Virus record (IMG/VR): IMGVR_UViG_3300019776_000051
Span: 1 to 62,751 of that record
DNA from: a virus
Direction: 5' to 3' (one strand)
DNA: 62,751 nucleotides
Part shown: positions 32,025 to 39,873 of the stretch, piece after piece
Numbering within the stretch: the first letter of the stretch is position 1
Layout: the number at the start of each line of letters is the position of its first letter
Translations under genes and position numbers: made by a program
The notes under the pieces: generated by a model
What the model was told of the DNA's origin: nothing
Databases searched by the model: none
Seen by the model: only the letters and a program-made list of their open reading frames with translations

Positions 32025-32056
32025 CAAATAAATGAACGATGTATGAACATATTCAC

Positions 32057-32064
32057 TATATTTG
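32057..32064 (+). promoter_or_regulatory. Candidate -7 box before the first DnaA-like gene
   Basis: TATATTTG, 21 nt before the ATG at 32086. No clear -33 TTG is present. The box argues against an in-frame start at 32062, inside it. Confidence 0.5.
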
Positions 32065-32085
32065 TTTTCAAATCAATTAGAAGTT

Positions 32086-32388
32086 ATGAAGCACGATGTA
32101 TTTAATCAGTATGTAGAAAGGGTTGCTGACTTGTTCAGCATCAGTAAGGAGGAGATATTCTCCAAATCAAAGAAGAGAGAGTTAGTAGATGCACGTCACT
32201 TGGTATATTACTTATGTGCTAAGAGACCAATGCAAATCACATACATTCAAAAGTATATGAACGAAGCAGGCTACGACATTAAGCACTCTTCAATCATCCA
32301 CGGAATATCTGTTGTTGAACAGAAGATAGCAGAAGACAAGGACTATGCGTCTATTGTTAAGGATGTGGACAGAGCAGTTTTTATTTAA
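32086..32388 (+). CDS. Stand-alone DnaA domain IV-like DNA-binding protein 1
   Basis: This 100-aa protein resembles the C-terminal DNA-binding domain of DnaA: VADLFSISKEEIFSKSKKRE, VDARHLVYYLCAKR, and IKHSSIIHGISVVEQKI, the counterpart of the (D)HSTV signature helix. The ATPase domain is missing. Such domains in phages probably recruit host replication factors or bind phage origins. A second copy is at 40619-41131. The paired CGACAT sites are candidate targets, though they are not DnaA boxes. Confidence 0.75.
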   Translation: MKHDVFNQYVERVADLFSISKEEIFSKSKKRELVDARHLVYYLCAKRPMQITYIQKYMNEAGYDIKHSSIIHGISVVEQKIAEDKDYASIVKDVDRAVFI

Positions 32389-32415
32389 TCAAATCAATCA
32401 ATCAAATCAAATCAA

Positions 32416-33060
32416 ATGGAGAAGAAAAAATCAGTCTTTGAAAGACTATCCGCAATCAATGTGAACGACCACGTTGAGAAGAAAGACAATCTTACTTACT
32501 TGTCTTGGGCTTGGGCTTGGACGGCTACTAAAACAGAATGCCCTGATGCCACTTACAAAATTTTAGAGACAGAGTATGATGAGGCTCTTGGGTTTATGTG
32601 TCACACTACTGTTACCATCGAAGGAGAAACCTTAGAGATGTGGTTGCCGGTTATGGATGGCAAGAACAAGTCAATGAAGAAAACTGAGTATAGCTATAGC
32701 ACACGCTTTGGCGACAAGAAGGTTGAGGCTGCGACTACGTTCGACATTAACAAAACCATTATGCGTTGCTTGGTGAAGAACTTAGCGATGTTTGGATTAG
32801 GAATTTATATCTATGCAGGCGAAGACTTACCTGAGGCTGAGTCAGTAGCTAAAGCAGAAGCTCCTAAGAAGACTGCACCTGCGGTTGGCGATAGCTTAAT
32901 TGAACTTAAGAAAGGCACTGAGAATTGGGATGCTGTTGTGAAGTACGTGACAGCTAACAAGAAGAATGGTGTCGAGAAAATCGGTGCTCAATTGGTACGC
33001 AAGTACAAGATTAGCCCCGCTATTAAGAAAGAAATCGCTAACCTAATAAACGCAGAGTAA
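32416..33060 (+). CDS. Single-strand annealing protein, DUF1071 (Sak3-like)
   Basis: This 214-aa protein starts with the DUF1071 pattern DNLTYLSWAWAWTATKTECP, followed by the ETLEMWLPVMDGKNKSM motif and INKTIMRCLVKNLAMFGLGI. Members anneal complementary single strands in phage recombination. It overlaps the exonuclease gene start by one base (TAATG), the usual annealase-exonuclease pair. The C-terminal 60 residues are a helical, basic extension. Confidence 0.85.
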   Translation: MEKKKSVFERLSAINVNDHVEKKDNLTYLSWAWAWTATKTECPDATYKILETEYDEALGFMCHTTVTIEGETLEMWLPVMDGKNKSMKKTEYSYSTRFGDKKVEAATTFDINKTIMRCLVKNLAMFGLGIYIYAGEDLPEAESVAKAEAPKKTAPAVGDSLIELKKGTENWDAVVKYVTANKKNGVEKIGAQLVRKYKISPAIKKEIANLINAE

Positions 33061-33794
33061 TGAACGAGATAATAGAGAAACTACGTGACGATAACGAGTA
33101 CTACAATGGATTAGGCAAGAGTTACCTATCCAATTCAGACATAGGTGTATTGCTTAACAATCCTCAGGACTTTGGCAAGACACGTGAGGATAACAAAGCC
33201 TTTATGGATGGCAGATACTTTCACCAATTAATCTTGGAGCCTGAGAAGGCTAAGGAGATGCCGGCTGTTGATGTGAGCACACGTACTACCAAAGAGTACA
33301 AAGCATTTTGCGAAGCAAATAACCTGCCGTTCTGTATGTTGAAGAAAGAGCAGGACGAGATTCAAAACTTGGTAAGCATTATCAATGGGAACATTGCGTT
33401 CTATGATGAGATTTACAAAGCAGGTAATCAGTATGAGACTCCGGCAATCGGAGAGATTCAGGGAATGATGTGGAAAGGGAAGGCTGATATTGTTACGGAC
33501 AATGCAGTGATTGACCTTAAGACCACAAGTGATATTCATAAGTTCAAGTATTCAGCTAAGTCGTATAACTACGATAGTCAGTGCTACATTTATCAAGAGT
33601 TGTTTGGTAAGCCATTAGTATTCTATGTGATTGACAAAGGCACCGGAGTTCTCGGTATCTTTAGACCAACAGAAGACTTTGTTAAGGGTGGTGAAATCAA
33701 AGTTGGTAAAGCGATTGAAGTATATAACAAGTACTTTAGTTCTAATCCATCAGATGACATTGTGAACTACTACATTGACGAGTACTTGTTATAA
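33060..33794 (+). CDS. PD-(D/E)XK exonuclease (RecE/YqaJ-like)
   Basis: This 244-aa protein has the catalytic core GKADIVTDNAVIDLKTTSD (Asp, Asp, Lys) and the downstream Y-x-x-Q motif (YNYDSQCYIYQ), as in phage 5'-3' exonucleases. Residues 20-60 include SYLSNSDIGVLLNNPQDF and a MDGRYFHQLIL helix typical of the family. With the DUF1071 protein it forms a recombination pair for replication and genome concatemers. Confidence 0.85.
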   Translation: MNEIIEKLRDDNEYYNGLGKSYLSNSDIGVLLNNPQDFGKTREDNKAFMDGRYFHQLILEPEKAKEMPAVDVSTRTTKEYKAFCEANNLPFCMLKKEQDEIQNLVSIINGNIAFYDEIYKAGNQYETPAIGEIQGMMWKGKADIVTDNAVIDLKTTSDIHKFKYSAKSYNYDSQCYIYQELFGKPLVFYVIDKGTGVLGIFRPTEDFVKGGEIKVGKAIEVYNKYFSSNPSDDIVNYYIDEYLL

Positions 33795-33815
33795 TATTTT
33801 GCTCCCCCCAAGCAA

Positions 33816-33831
33816 GTGTCTTCAAAGACAC
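33816..33831. repeat. 16-bp palindrome copy 7, before the tRNA-like element
   Basis: GTGTCTTCAAAGACAC, 21 nt after the exonuclease stop and four bases before the tRNA-like acceptor stem. It has the same position relative to an RNA processing element as copies 4-6. Confidence 0.92.
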
Positions 33832-33835
33832 TAAG

Positions 33836-33926
33836 AGTCAGGTCGCTTAAGAGATGCATAAGTAAGTGCATACGGGTAAAGCGTAGGGATACTATGATGC
33901 AGGTTCGACTCCTGTCCTGACTCCCA
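33836..33926 (+). tRNA. tRNA-like element (non-canonical, 91 nt with encoded CCA)
   Basis: Acceptor AGTCAGG/CCTGACT (7 bp), discriminator C, encoded CCA, and a perfect T arm (GCAGG-TTCGACT-CCTGT, B box GGTTCGACTCC). The 56 nt in between is class-II length but lacks a normal D loop and a U33 anticodon loop. Two alternative folds are possible: a TACG/CGTA stem with loop GGTAAAG (would give anticodon TAA), or nested CGCTT/AAGCG and ATGCA/TGCAT helices. An additional G at -1 faces the discriminator C. It may be a decayed tRNA or a tRNA mimic processed by RNase P. Confidence 0.5.
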
Positions 33927-33979
33927 CTAATCATTAGCTTAGCCTCAGAGGTTGATGGTTAGTTCAAATAGACTGAGGC
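33927..33979 (+). ncRNA. H-type pseudoknot ahead of the SSB-like gene
   Basis: CTAATCAT (33927-33934) pairs with ATGGTTAG (33955-33962; one G-U), and GCCTCAG (33942-33948) pairs with CTGAGGC (33973-33979). The order stem1-stem2-stem1'-stem2' is a classic H-type pseudoknot of 8 and 7 bp with loops of 7, 6 and 10 nt. It follows the tRNA-like CCA directly and ends 20 nt before the ATG, so it could control translation of the SSB-like protein. Confidence 0.65.
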
Positions 33980-33999
33980 AATAAATAAATTTAAGAACA

Positions 34000-34314
34000 A
34001 TGGCACAAGACGAAAAAATCTTTGCAGACGGATTCTCATTTAAGAGAAACGAGAAGGCTCCTGACTTTGTAGTCGGACGATTATCAATGAAGGCAGATGA
34101 AGCCGTGGCTTTCATCCGTCAACACGAGAAAGGTGGATGGGTAAACCTAAACATTAAGACTGCACGCAGCGGCAATCATTATGTTGAGTTGGATACCTAC
34201 GAACCAACACAAGGCGGTGGTATGAAACCACAATCAGAGAAGCCTGCTACTCCGAAACAAAAAGCACCTGAACCTGAGGTTGCTGATGAAGAAGATGGCG
34301 ACCTCCCATTTTAG
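34000..34314 (+). CDS. Single-stranded DNA-binding protein-like
   Basis: This 104-aa protein has a small beta-rich body (FSFKRNEKAPDFVVGRLSMK, GGWVNLNIKTARSGNHYVEL) and a Pro/Lys/Gln linker leading to an acidic tip EEDGDLPF, like the DDDIPF tip of SSB that docks partner proteins. It lies just ahead of the prim-pol/helicase and after the recombination pair. Its leader carries the tRNA-like element and pseudoknot. A strong terminator follows. Confidence 0.7.
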   Translation: MAQDEKIFADGFSFKRNEKAPDFVVGRLSMKADEAVAFIRQHEKGGWVNLNIKTARSGNHYVELDTYEPTQGGGMKPQSEKPATPKQKAPEPEVADEEDGDLPF

Positions 34315-34341
34315 AATTGACACCCATTAGAAACAAAAATT

Positions 34342-34368
34342 GGGGGAGTGAAAACTTCCCCTTTTTTT
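34342..34368 (+). terminator. Rho-independent terminator after the SSB-like gene
   Basis: GGGGGAGT and ACTTCCCC form an 8-bp stem (one G-U) with a GAAA tetraloop, followed by seven T. It separates the early/recombination transcript from the replication genes. Confidence 0.9.
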
Positions 34369-34388
34369 ACCTCCTATGCGTGACGAAA

Positions 34389-34537
34389 ATGTCAATGTGT
34401 TTCCCCTATATTTCTATATGTGTATTTTCTATTCTTCTTATTTTTTTAAATTATAATCTGAATAAAAAATCGACATTATTGACATTGGTTCTAATAATCA
34501 GATAGTTAGCTAAAATAAACCGACATAAAACCGACAT
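34389..34537. other. Iteron region 2: paired YGACAT sites before the prim-pol/helicase gene
   Basis: Sites at 34389 (reverse), 34471/34480 (9-bp step) and 34521/34532 (11-bp step), the last ending three bases before the ATG at 34541. A pyrimidine-rich TTTCCCCTATATTTCTAT stretch precedes them. Layout and spacing copy iteron region 1 (24347-24662). Likely replication origin or autoregulatory operator for the replicative protein. Confidence 0.7.
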
Positions 34538-34540
34538 ACA

Positions 34541-36964
34541 ATGGCACATAACGTGACGATATTCCAAAATATTAGAGATACTGACACTCCGTTCTTCCGT
34601 GATGTACACGTAATCCTTGATAGGATTAAGGAAGGAGCAGGTGCTACTAAAGATTTGGTAAAGAAGATACGCTTAGAGAAGCGTAAGCCTGAGAGACAGG
34701 AACTAAAGAAGCAGTTGCCTGCAATATGTTTTAGTGGAACATTCAATAAAAGAACTGACGCCTCACTTATAGAGCACTCAGGATTGATATGCTTGGACTT
34801 CGATGGATACACTAAGCAGAAAGAATTGTTGCAGGACAAAGAGAACCTGTCAAAGAATAAGTATGTATTCTCTGTGTTCATTTCACCTTCGGGGAATGGG
34901 CTGAAAGTTTTGGTTAAGATACCGGCAGATGCAGAGAACCATACAATGTACTTCAATTCATTAGAAAAGTACTTTGCTTCCCCTTATTTCGATAAGACGA
35001 GCAAGAACCTCAGCCGAGTGTGTTACGAGTCCTATGACCCTCTAATTGCGATTAATGAGAATAGTAGCATTTGGGATGTGATTGAGGAACCTGAGTACAC
35101 TGAGGTAAGCAAGACAAGGGACAAAGCTACCATACCAATTACGGATGAGAATAAGATTGTGGAGATACTTGTCAAGTGGTGGGAGAAAAAGTATCCTATG
35201 CACGAGGGTCAACGTAATCAGAACGCATACGTTCTTGCGATGGCGTTCAATGACTTTGGCATTAACAAGAGCCTTGCATCCTACGTGCTTAATCAGTTTG
35301 CATCAGATGACTTTACGCTTAGGGAGATTGGAACGACTATCGACTCAGCGTACAGACATACTGCGAACTTCGGAACTAAGTACTACGAAGATGAAGAGCG
35401 TATCAATACCATCAAAGCAAAGTTAAGACGTGGTGTATCAAAAAAAGAGATTCGCATCCAACTGCAGGACTCCAATTTGGACAGCGATACTATCGAGTCT
35501 GTACTAAATAAGGTTGAGGAAGAGAATGCGATGCAGACATTTTGGGACAGGAACGACAGGGGAGTCATCAAGGTTGTGCACGTACAGTTCAAACAGTTCT
35601 TAGAAGATAACGGATTCTACAAGTACTGCCCTGAGGGTGGGAAGAATTATATATTTGTAAAGGTTACCAATAATTTGATTGACCACACGAGTGAGAAAGA
35701 GATTAAGGACTTCGTGCTTACGCACCTATTGGAGTTAGATGACATTGGCGTGTACAATTACTTCGCTGATAACACACGATTCTTCAAAGAAGAGTTCTTG
35801 TCACTGCTTTCAACGATTGAGATTTACTTCATTGCTGATAGCAAAGACTCATCGTATTTGTACTACAAGAATTGTGCGATTAAGATTAGCAAGGATGGTG
35901 TAACAACGCTCGACTACTTGGACTTGGGAGGATACGTGTGGAAAGACCACGTGATAGACAGGAACTTTAATCTGTGCAGCGTAACTGACAAGTGTGACTT
36001 CAAAAAGTTTGTGAGTAATATCAATGGCGGTGACCCGAGCAGAGTGAAGGCGATGGAGAGCACGATTGGATTCTTACTTCACGGATATAAGAACCTGAGC
36101 TTTTGCCCGGCTGTGATTTTGAACGATGAGGTTATTAGTGATAATCCTGAGGGTGGAACAGGTAAGGGTCTGTTGATGAGTGCTCTGAGTAAGATGAAAA
36201 AGTTAGTTGTGATTGATGGTAAGTCATTTGCTTTCGAGCGTAGCTTCGCTTATCAGTTGGTGTCAGCAGACACTCAGATACTTTGCTTCGATGACGTGAG
36301 AAAGCATTTTGACTTCGAGAGATTGTTCTCAGTAGTTACTGAGGGTCTAACACTCGAGAAGAAAAACAAGGACGCCATCAAGATACCATTCAGCAGGTCT
36401 CCGAAGATTGCCATTACTACGAACTATGCCATCAAAGGTGCAGGTAATTCATTCGCAAGAAGAAAGTGGGAGTTGGAGTTGCATCAGTATTATACCAAGG
36501 AGTTTACTCCGCTTGACGAGTTTGGTAAGTTGATGTTCGGAGATTGGAACGATGATGATTGGTGCGAGTTCGATAACTATATGATTCTGTGCTTGACCAA
36601 TTACTTGAAGACAGGACTTGTGAAGAGTAAGTTTGTGAACCTTAAGATTCGTCAGTTATCAGCAGAGACTTGTCACGAGTTCATCGAGTGGTGTGGTCTT
36701 GTAGATACGCATCATAACAGAGAGGTGATGTTGCAACCCGATATTAGACTTTATAAAAACGAGTTGTATTCTAACTTCATTGATGAGTATCCTGACTATG
36801 GACCGAGGGGTAGAATGAGTGTGAGCCGAACCAAGTTCTACAAATGGCTTATCGCCTACGGTATTTACAAAGAAGGAGTAATGCCACAAGAAGACAGAGA
36901 CCAACAAGGCAGATGGATTATTATTAGAAGCAAACCTGAGGGGCTTGAAGAAGCTCCTTTTTAA
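34541..36964 (+). CDS. Primase-polymerase / SF3 helicase replication protein
   Basis: This 807-aa protein has two enzyme parts. Residues 1-190 resemble the BT4734/VirE N-terminal domain, a prim-pol-like fold with LICLDFDGYTK (catalytic DFD at 86-88) and SPSGNGLKVLVKI. A helical linker follows (YPMHEGQRNQNAYVLAMAFN). Residues about 500-690 are an SF3-type helicase: Walker A PEGGTGKGLL (about 538-547), Walker B ILCFDDV (about 584-590), sensor IAITTNY (about 624-630). It would prime and unwind DNA at the adjacent iteron region. No phage DNA polymerase was found, so host polymerase is probably recruited. Confidence 0.88.
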   Translation: MAHNVTIFQNIRDTDTPFFRDVHVILDRIKEGAGATKDLVKKIRLEKRKPERQELKKQLPAICFSGTFNKRTDASLIEHSGLICLDFDGYTKQKELLQDKENLSKNKYVFSVFISPSGNGLKVLVKIPADAENHTMYFNSLEKYFASPYFDKTSKNLSRVCYESYDPLIAINENSSIWDVIEEPEYTEVSKTRDKATIPITDENKIVEILVKWWEKKYPMHEGQRNQNAYVLAMAFNDFGINKSLASYVLNQFASDDFTLREIGTTIDSAYRHTANFGTKYYEDEERINTIKAKLRRGVSKKEIRIQLQDSNLDSDTIESVLNKVEEENAMQTFWDRNDRGVIKVVHVQFKQFLEDNGFYKYCPEGGKNYIFVKVTNNLIDHTSEKEIKDFVLTHLLELDDIGVYNYFADNTRFFKEEFLSLLSTIEIYFIADSKDSSYLYYKNCAIKISKDGVTTLDYLDLGGYVWKDHVIDRNFNLCSVTDKCDFKKFVSNINGGDPSRVKAMESTIGFLLHGYKNLSFCPAVILNDEVISDNPEGGTGKGLLMSALSKMKKLVVIDGKSFAFERSFAYQLVSADTQILCFDDVRKHFDFERLFSVVTEGLTLEKKNKDAIKIPFSRSPKIAITTNYAIKGAGNSFARRKWELELHQYYTKEFTPLDEFGKLMFGDWNDDDWCEFDNYMILCLTNYLKTGLVKSKFVNLKIRQLSAETCHEFIEWCGLVDTHHNREVMLQPDIRLYKNELYSNFIDEYPDYGPRGRMSVSRTKFYKWLIAYGIYKEGVMPQEDRDQQGRWIIIRSKPEGLEEAPF

Positions 36965-36975
36965 AATCAAATCAA

Positions 36976-37260
36976 ATGAAAATACACAGATTAAAAACAT
37001 TAGCTCCTTATTGGGATAGAGTTTATACAGGAGAAAAAACTTTTGAGATTAGAAAGAACGATAGAGATTTCCAAGTAGGAGATGTTCTTGAATTGGAAAG
37101 AATTGAAACAGAAAAAGTGCCAATAAATTCTTTTGTTCCAAATGCAATTCTTAAAGCAGATGTGAAATATGTTTTATGCGGGGGGCAATATGGTTTAGAA
37201 ATAGGATATTGTATTATGGCTATTCAATTAAGAGATGAATATAAAATGTACCAACAATGA
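36976..37260 (+). CDS. ASCH/DUF3850 RNA-binding domain protein
   Basis: This 94-aa protein matches DUF3850 (PUA/ASCH-like): KIHRLKTLAPYWDRVYTGEKTFEIRKNDRDFQVGDVLEL, then YVLCGGQYGLEIGYCIMAIQ. The EIRKNDR motif and the glycine-rich end are typical. These domains bind RNA or nucleotides, and some are nucleases. Its third positions are more A/T-rich than its neighbours, suggesting separate acquisition. It overlaps the next ATG (ATGA). Confidence 0.82.
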   Translation: MKIHRLKTLAPYWDRVYTGEKTFEIRKNDRDFQVGDVLELERIETEKVPINSFVPNAILKADVKYVLCGGQYGLEIGYCIMAIQLRDEYKMYQQ

Positions 37261-37592
37261 CACAAGAACAAATGATACACGTGGGGATGATTAATTCATT
37301 CAATGTAATTACAGAACGCAATACGTTCGATGAGATTGCTATGTCGGAGATGAGCTTGTTTGCTCACGTGCCTGACCAAGAGGTGCCACTTGAGTTGATT
37401 CAACTTATGATGGACTACTTCAAATCTTTTGAGATGTTTGAGTATTGTGCAGACCTAATGGAGTACATAGCACTTAACTTCAATGATGATGGCACACGTA
37501 TCATTGATGGATGTGAATGTCCTCAGCCTGTGATTACAGAATACAGCAAGACAATGTATTGTGGCACTTGTAATAAACGATTAAGAAAATGA
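37257..37592 (+). CDS. Hypothetical protein with C-terminal zinc motif
   Basis: This 111-aa protein is helical to residue 80 (MSEMSLFAHVPDQEVPLELI, MEYIALNF) and ends with a four-Cys pattern (CECPQP...MYCGTCNKRL) that could bind zinc. It is coupled by overlaps to DUF3850 and the SF2 helicase, so it may be a helicase accessory factor. Confidence 0.65.
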   Translation: MTQEQMIHVGMINSFNVITERNTFDEIAMSEMSLFAHVPDQEVPLELIQLMMDYFKSFEMFEYCADLMEYIALNFNDDGTRIIDGCECPQPVITEYSKTMYCGTCNKRLRK

Positions 37593-39040
37593 TTGAAAGA
37601 CTACCGGCATACAGCAACAAATCAATGTGGGAATACTGCGAGATTCTTAAACGTGTAGTCACTCAGTACAAAGAGGTAAAGGTTGGAAGGGGGAAGCAGA
37701 TAGAGATAATCAAAGTACCTAAATACAATACGGAGCAACACGTGATAGATAAGATTGTCAGCAGTTGTGAACACTATAAAAATTTATACGAGATGGAGGA
37801 CAAGCAAGGATTTAATTATAGGGACTATCAGATTGACATTATCGAGAAAGGTCAGCAGATACTTTCAAAGCATCGCTTTCTTTATTTGGCAATGGAGGTT
37901 CGTACCGGAAAGACCTTGACAAGTCTTGGCATAGCTGAGCGTGTGCACGCAAAGAACGTTCTGTTTATTACAAAGAAGAAAGCACTGAGCACTATATCAG
38001 ATGACTACTCAATGCTGAGCCCATCATATTATATGCAGGTCATTAACTACGAAAGCCTCCACACCGTAATGGATGAGCAGAGATGGGACTTGATTATTTG
38101 TGATGAGGCACACGGGATGGGAGCATTCCCTAAACCAAGTGGACGAGCGGAGTTGGTAGCTGAGGTGATTAGAAAGTGCAGACCAATGGTGATATTACTT
38201 AGCGGAACACCAACACCTGAGTCGTACTCACAGATGTATCATCAGGTCTATGCGATACCTAACAACCCATTCAAAGAGTTTAAGAACTTTTATCGTTTCT
38301 GTGACAAGTATGTCAACGTAAAGCAACGCAAGATTAACGGACTCTTTGTGAAGGATTATAGTGGTGGACTTGAAACCATACTCAAGGAGATGGAACCATA
38401 CACCATTAACTACACGCAGCAGGAAGCAGGCTTTATGGCTGAGACCAAGGAAGAAATACTTGAGGTGGAGATGAAGCCTATGACTTATGCGATGATAAAA
38501 AAATTAAAGAAGGATTTGGTGATAGAAGGGAAAGAAGAAATAATTTTGGCAGACACTCCGGTTAAGTTGATGATGAAGGTGCATCAGTTGTGTAGCGGCA
38601 CGATTAAATTTGAGAGCGGCAATAGTATGATACTTGACTTGAGCAAGGCTGAGTTTATCAAAGAGCAGTTTGAGGGATGCAAAATTGGAATCTTCTACAA
38701 GTTTAAGGAAGAATACAACGCACTCAAGCAGGTATTTGGTGACGAGTTAACCTCTGAGTTAAGTGTCTTTGAAGACACCCATAAAAACATAGCATTGCAG
38801 ATTGTAAGTGGACGAGAGGGAATCAGCCTTAGACAGGCTGAGTATTTGGTTTATTACAACATTGACTTCAGTGCTACGAGTTATTGGCAGAGCAAAGACC
38901 GGATGACTACCAAAGATAGATTGGAGAACCAAGTGTATTGGGTATTTGCCAAGTGTGGAATCGAACACGACATTTATAAAGCTGTCACAAAAAAGAAAGA
39001 CTATACAGTTAACCATTTTAAGAAAGACTTTTATGAATAG
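37589..39040 (+). CDS. SF2 (SNF2-like) DNA helicase
   Basis: This 483-aa protein shows motif I MEVRTGKT (about 100-108), motif II CDEAHG (about 171), motif III LLSGTPTPE (about 203) and a C-terminal lobe with VSGREGISLRQAEYLVYYNID and YWQSKDRMTTKDR in place of the usual QxxGRxxR. Likely a replication or recombination helicase. A 16-bp palindrome copy is inside the gene (38763-38778), encoding SVFEDT. Confidence 0.85.
   Translation: MIERLPAYSNKSMWEYCEILKRVVTQYKEVKVGRGKQIEIIKVPKYNTEQHVIDKIVSSCEHYKNLYEMEDKQGFNYRDYQIDIIEKGQQILSKHRFLYLAMEVRTGKTLTSLGIAERVHAKNVLFITKKKALSTISDDYSMLSPSYYMQVINYESLHTVMDEQRWDLIICDEAHGMGAFPKPSGRAELVAEVIRKCRPMVILLSGTPTPESYSQMYHQVYAIPNNPFKEFKNFYRFCDKYVNVKQRKINGLFVKDYSGGLETILKEMEPYTINYTQQEAGFMAETKEEILEVEMKPMTYAMIKKLKKDLVIEGKEEIILADTPVKLMMKVHQLCSGTIKFESGNSMILDLSKAEFIKEQFEGCKIGIFYKFKEEYNALKQVFGDELTSELSVFEDTHKNIALQIVSGREGISLRQAEYLVYYNIDFSATSYWQSKDRMTTKDRLENQVYWVFAKCGIEHDIYKAVTKKKDYTVNHFKKDFYE
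38763..38778. repeat. 16-bp palindrome copy 8, inside the SF2 helicase gene
   Basis: GTGTCTTTGAAGACAC, translated as part of SVFEDTHK. The reading frame relative to the palindrome differs from copies 1 and 2. Confidence 0.9.
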
Positions 39041-39548
39041 CATAACTAAACTTCACTCGGGTCACATAGAATTGGCTGTAGCAATGCTATTGAATTACAG
39101 GGTATATACTATTGTGCCTAATGTAAGCCACGGATTAGGACTTAGGCACGAATGCGATATGTTGGCATTAGATAAGAATGGGCGATTTACTGAAATAGAA
39201 ATAAAAGTTAGTGCATCAGACCTGAAAGCAGATTTTAAAAAAGGACACGGACATCGATGCGATTTCATAAGCAGACTCATATACGCTATGCCAATTGAAT
39301 TGTGTGAAAAATATAAAGACTTAATACCTCAGGAATGCGGAATAATTGCTATTGAATTAAGTTATCCATCTTGGCTAAATGGCAGGGCAAAGATAGAAGC
39401 TCGCCATTATAGATTAGTTAAGCACGACAAGAAGAAATCTATGCCGAGCGAAAAAGTAAAAATGGAATTTATGAGATTGGGATGTATGAGGATATGGAGC
39501 CTTAAGGCTCATAACAATAAAAAATTAATCAAATCAAATCAAAATTAA
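39033..39548 (+). CDS. PD-(D/E)XK nuclease-like protein (MmcB/VRR-NUC type)
   Basis: The 171-aa product starts at 39033 (MNSITKLHSGHIELAVAMLL), overlapping the helicase end; an earlier start would extend far into that gene. The core RHECDMLALDKNGRFTEIEIKVSASDL has the Asp and Glu-x-Lys of PD-(D/E)XK enzymes. It probably cleaves branched or damaged DNA. The sequence is A/T-rich. The C-terminus ends KSNQN, encoded by the next gene's leader repeat. Confidence 0.72.
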   Translation: MNSITKLHSGHIELAVAMLLNYRVYTIVPNVSHGLGLRHECDMLALDKNGRFTEIEIKVSASDLKADFKKGHGHRCDFISRLIYAMPIELCEKYKDLIPQECGIIAIELSYPSWLNGRAKIEARHYRLVKHDKKKSMPSEKVKMEFMRLGCMRIWSLKAHNNKKLIKSNQN

Positions 39549-39549
39549 T

Positions 39550-39873
39550 ATGGAACAAAGAGTAATCACACAAGTAAAGATTTATTACTTAGTAATGAAT
39601 CCAATGACAGATAGAACAGAAGCATCTAAGATTGTAGTAATGTCTGAAGACAGAGATAGATTAATCAGATACTATACTGATAATTTAGTGCCGTATTACA
39701 ATGATGGCAATTGGAGCAAGACCTTCCGAAAGGACACCCCATTAGAGTGGTATAACCCATTGAATAGTCTTGAAGAAAATAAAGTAAACCATTGGGGGCA
39801 CGGACTAAAGTCAGAATGGGTTGACGAGTCAGCATATTTTAATGAAGTAAAAAACAAATATTTTTTCGTATGA
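39550..39873 (+). CDS. Hypothetical protein (107 aa)
   Basis: Product MEQRVITQVKIYYLVMNPMT, then SEDRDRLIRYYTDNLVPYYN and a C-terminal ESAYFNEVKNKYFFV. Strand-helix pattern, rich in Tyr and Asn. It overlaps the next gene (ATGA). No family recognised. Confidence 0.62.
   Translation: MEQRVITQVKIYYLVMNPMTDRTEASKIVVMSEDRDRLIRYYTDNLVPYYNDGNWSKTFRKDTPLEWYNPLNSLEENKVNHWGHGLKSEWVDESAYFNEVKNKYFFV

Noticed and set aside
33836-33926. Canonical tRNA-Leu(UAA)
   Set aside because: The length and T arm would fit, but the anticodon loop lacks U33 and the D loop lacks GG, so only a tRNA-like call is supportable.
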